Part shown: one piece after another, positions 4,822 to 6,197 of the stretch | How the letters are laid out: the number at the start of each line of letters is the position of its first letter | Numbering within the stretch: position 1 is the first letter of the stretch | NCBI GenBank assembly: GCA_031279615.1 | Contig: JAITIE010000037.1 | Coordinates: 1-6,197, forward strand | Length of the DNA: 6,197 nt | Direction: 5' to 3' | DNA from: Candidatus Margulisiibacteriota bacterium | Lineage (GTDB): Bacteria; Margulisbacteria; Termititenacia; Termititenacales; Termititenacaceae | Position numbers and translations under genes: made by a program | The notes under the pieces: model-generated | The model's database searches: none | What the model was told of the DNA's origin: nothing | What the model saw: only the letters and a program-made list of their open reading frames with translations

Positions 4822-5973
4822 ATGCAGTCTTACGTTTTTATTCTCGCTGGCGGCTCCGGCACGCGGCTGGCGCCGCTCTCCTTGACCGGTCCGGGCAAAC
4901 TGCCCAAACAATTCCTGCCGCTGGTCGGCGAAAAAACCATGCTCCAGCAAACCATCGAGCGCGTGCCGGATGGACAGATTGTCATTGTGCCGGAGGAGCG
5001 TTACGTGCCGGCTATCCGGCGGCAGTGCGCGGAGCTGACGGGCGCGCGGAGTGAAGTCGAGATACTGGCCGAGCCTTTTGGCTGTAACACCGCCGCCGCG
5101 GCGGGACTCTGCGCTCTCTACGCGCGGCAAAAAACCAATGCTGAGCAAACCGTGCTTTTTTTTCTACCGGCGGATCACATTATGGACGAAAATGTTTTTG
5201 AGCAATTATTCCGGCGGGCGGTCGTGCAGGCGGCCAGCGGCAAAATAATCACGATCGGTATCACGCCAGACCGTCCGGAAACCGGCTACGGCTATATTCA
5301 GACCAGCGGCTCCGGCGCAGAATTAAACGTGCAGGCTTTTGTGGAAAAGCCGGATCTGCCGACCGCGCAAAAATATCTGGCCGCTGGCAATTATTTTTGG
5401 AACGCCGGAATGTTCGTCATGCGCGTCGACACAGCTCTGCGGGCGCTGGAGCGCGACGCGCCGGAGATTTACCGCGCGCTGCTGGGCGTTGATTTTACCA
5501 AAAATCTTTCCACGGAGATCGCGCGGCAGTATCAGATTATTAAAGACAAAAAACAAAATATTTCGATCGACTATGCGGTCATGGAAAAAGAAGCGGCCAA
5601 TATGCTGCTTCTGCCCGCGCCGACTGCTCTGGAATGGAATGACGTCGGCGGCTGGATCGCCCTGCGCAAATATTATCCGCCGGACACGCAAAATAATTTA
5701 ATTTTAAATTACGCGCGCGAAGAGATCGCAATTTCCGGCCTGCGCGATTTGCTGGTCGTAAATACGGAAAACGGTATTTTGCTCTGTCCACAGACTCTGG
5801 CGCAGAGAGCCAAGGAAATTATCTCCGGCATTGAAAAAAAACTGACCGCGGAAACCATAGACTGTCAAGATGTGATTATCGAAAATTCCACGGAGCGTTA
5901 TATCGGCGTGATTGGCGCGCAAAACATCAGAGTAGTTTATAAGAATGGTGAATTAAACGTATCCAAGACTTAA
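4822..5973 (+). CDS. manC: Mannose-1-phosphate guanylyltransferase (GDP-mannose pyrophosphorylase)
   Basis: This cytoplasmic enzyme makes GDP-mannose from GTP and mannose-1-phosphate, the donor for mannose, fucose or rhamnose-type sugars in LPS, capsule or exopolysaccharide. The N-terminal nucleotidyltransferase domain has the signature FILAGGSGTRLAPLS (6-20) and PKQFLPL (28-34). Further motifs are AEPFGCNTAAAA (83-94), LPADH (115-119, metal-binding Asp), GYGYI (155-159), FVEKPD (173-178), WNAGMFV (193-199) and EWNDVGGW (271-278). The usual Arg of the GRNTA motif is Cys here (C88). At 383 residues it is the short form, without the C-terminal cupin phosphomannose-isomerase domain of longer ManC proteins. 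The C-terminus carries two similar ~30-residue beta segments (about 293-322 and 351-380), where short-form enzymes typically have one. It appears monocistronic; no clear terminator follows. Confidence 0.9.
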   Translation: MQSYVFILAGGSGTRLAPLSLTGPGKLPKQFLPLVGEKTMLQQTIERVPDGQIVIVPEERYVPAIRRQCAELTGARSEVEILAEPFGCNTAAAAGLCALYARQKTNAEQTVLFFLPADHIMDENVFEQLFRRAVVQAASGKIITIGITPDRPETGYGYIQTSGSGAELNVQAFVEKPDLPTAQKYLAAGNYFWNAGMFVMRVDTALRALERDAPEIYRALLGVDFTKNLSTEIARQYQIIKDKKQNISIDYAVMEKEAANMLLLPAPTALEWNDVGGWIALRKYYPPDTQNNLILNYAREEIAISGLRDLLVVNTENGILLCPQTLAQRAKEIISGIEKKLTAETIDCQDVIIENSTERYIGVIGAQNIRVVYKNGELNVSKT

Positions 5974-6010
5974 GCGCAGGCAAAGATCTTCTCTGTGTTT
6001 AATCTAACTA

Positions 6011-6022
6011 CAAGTATACTTG
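6011..6022. promoter_or_regulatory. 12-bp palindrome, possible antitoxin operator and promoter
   Basis: CAAGTATACTTG is a perfect 12-bp palindrome about 30 bp upstream of the antitoxin reading frame. It contains TATACT (6015-6020), a plausible -10, and a second AT-rich hexamer TATATT lies at 6027-6032. Ribbon-helix-helix antitoxins commonly repress their own promoter by binding such dyads, so operator use is a reasonable inference. No clear -35 is seen. The half-sites match those of the palindrome at 88-99. Confidence 0.4.
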
Positions 6023-6039
6023 CAACTATATTTGATGAT

Positions 6040-6047
6040 GAGGTGAT
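6040..6047 (+). promoter_or_regulatory. Strong Shine-Dalgarno site for the antitoxin gene
   Basis: GAGGTGAT matches the complement of the usual 16S rRNA 3' end over 8 consecutive bases. Its AGG ends 7 nt before ATA at 6051, ideal spacing for initiation there. It is the strongest ribosome-binding site in the window and decides the otherwise odd start. Confidence 0.7.
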
Positions 6048-6050
6048 TTT

Positions 6051-6197
6051 ATACCGCAAATTTCTTTGTATATAGACGGTGATACTCTAGACAAAATTAC
6101 AAAGTCGGCTCGACAAAACGAACTTTCCCTTTCTAAATGGGTAGGGGCTAACTTGCAAAAAATAGTTGATGAAACCTATCCGCCTGGTTTCTTTGAC
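6051..6197 (+). CDS. Ribbon-helix-helix antitoxin, partial, apparent ATA start
   Basis: The first 49 codons of an antitoxin are present; the gene runs off the window. The protein begins (M/I)PQISLYID, the DNA-contacting beta strand of ribbon-helix-helix proteins. Helix A follows (GDTLDKITKSARQNE), then SLSKWVGANLQKIVDE as helix B, then YPPGFFD, a tail I associate with an antitoxin family of type II toxin-antitoxin modules. Its partner, often a PIN-domain VapC-type RNase, would lie downstream and is not visible. No ATG, GTG or TTG lies in frame between the TGA at 6039 and the start of homology. The ATA at 6051 sits exactly where the family's Met is expected and has a strong Shine-Dalgarno site. 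A TTG at 6066 would delete half the beta strand. Options are a real AUA start, a mutated ATG or a sequence error. The low GC content and SD use, unlike its neighbours, suggest acquisition by transfer. Confidence 0.7.
   Translation, partial: MPQISLYIDGDTLDKITKSARQNELSLSKWVGANLQKIVDETYPPGFFD

Noticed and set aside
4768..5148. Minus-strand 126-codon frame opposite the manC-type gene
   Set aside because: It is antisense to the conserved nucleotidyltransferase signature and has no recognisable motif of its own.
5974..6000. Intrinsic terminator after the manC-type gene
   Set aside because: Only an 8-bp AAGATCTT palindrome and a short T run are present; there is no GC-rich stem.

Overview
This 6.2-kb window comes from a diderm (LPS-making) bacterium. 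The evidence is a periplasmic LptC/LptA-type lipopolysaccharide-transport protein, plus a secreted glycoside-hydrolase-like protein and a mannose-1-phosphate guanylyltransferase, all consistent with an outer-membrane, glycan-rich envelope. I cannot name the genus from sequence alone. The genes are GC-rich and the spacers AT-rich.

Layout. Positions 1-488 hold no convincing gene. They contain a cluster of AAGC/GCTT inverted repeats (48-104), a low-complexity Val-Ala mini-ORF (111-218) and a few hairpins. At 489-1040 (minus) lies an orphan, basic, helix-rich 183-residue protein. It is divergent from a small acidic 68-residue protein (1294-1500, plus). The 253-bp spacer between them is filled by three imperfect copies of a ~76-bp multi-hairpin element. 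A minus-strand operon follows (4628 down to 1475) with stop/start overlaps: secreted DUF4015-type glycosidase-like protein, then U32/TrhP-like tRNA hydroxylase, then LptC-LptA fusion. The last gene overlaps the 68-residue gene tail to tail. Divergent from the operon is a manC-type GDP-mannose pyrophosphorylase gene (4822-5973, plus). The right edge carries the start of a ribbon-helix-helix antitoxin gene that is cut by the window end.

How the genes fit together. The glycosidase-like protein, the LPS transport protein and the GDP-mannose enzyme all point to envelope polysaccharide work. The tRNA-modifying U32 protein sits among them by operon linkage only.

Most notable signals. (1) All four genes that begin a transcription unit in the main block lack a Shine-Dalgarno sequence. 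Each has a -10-like hexamer ending exactly 6 nt before the ATG, a signature of leaderless mRNAs. (2) The antitoxin gene breaks that rule: it has an 8-nt perfect anti-16S match but its reading frame appears to start on ATA. (3) The hairpin array keeps its fold while its stem sequences change. No previously undescribed multi-gene system can be asserted from this window.
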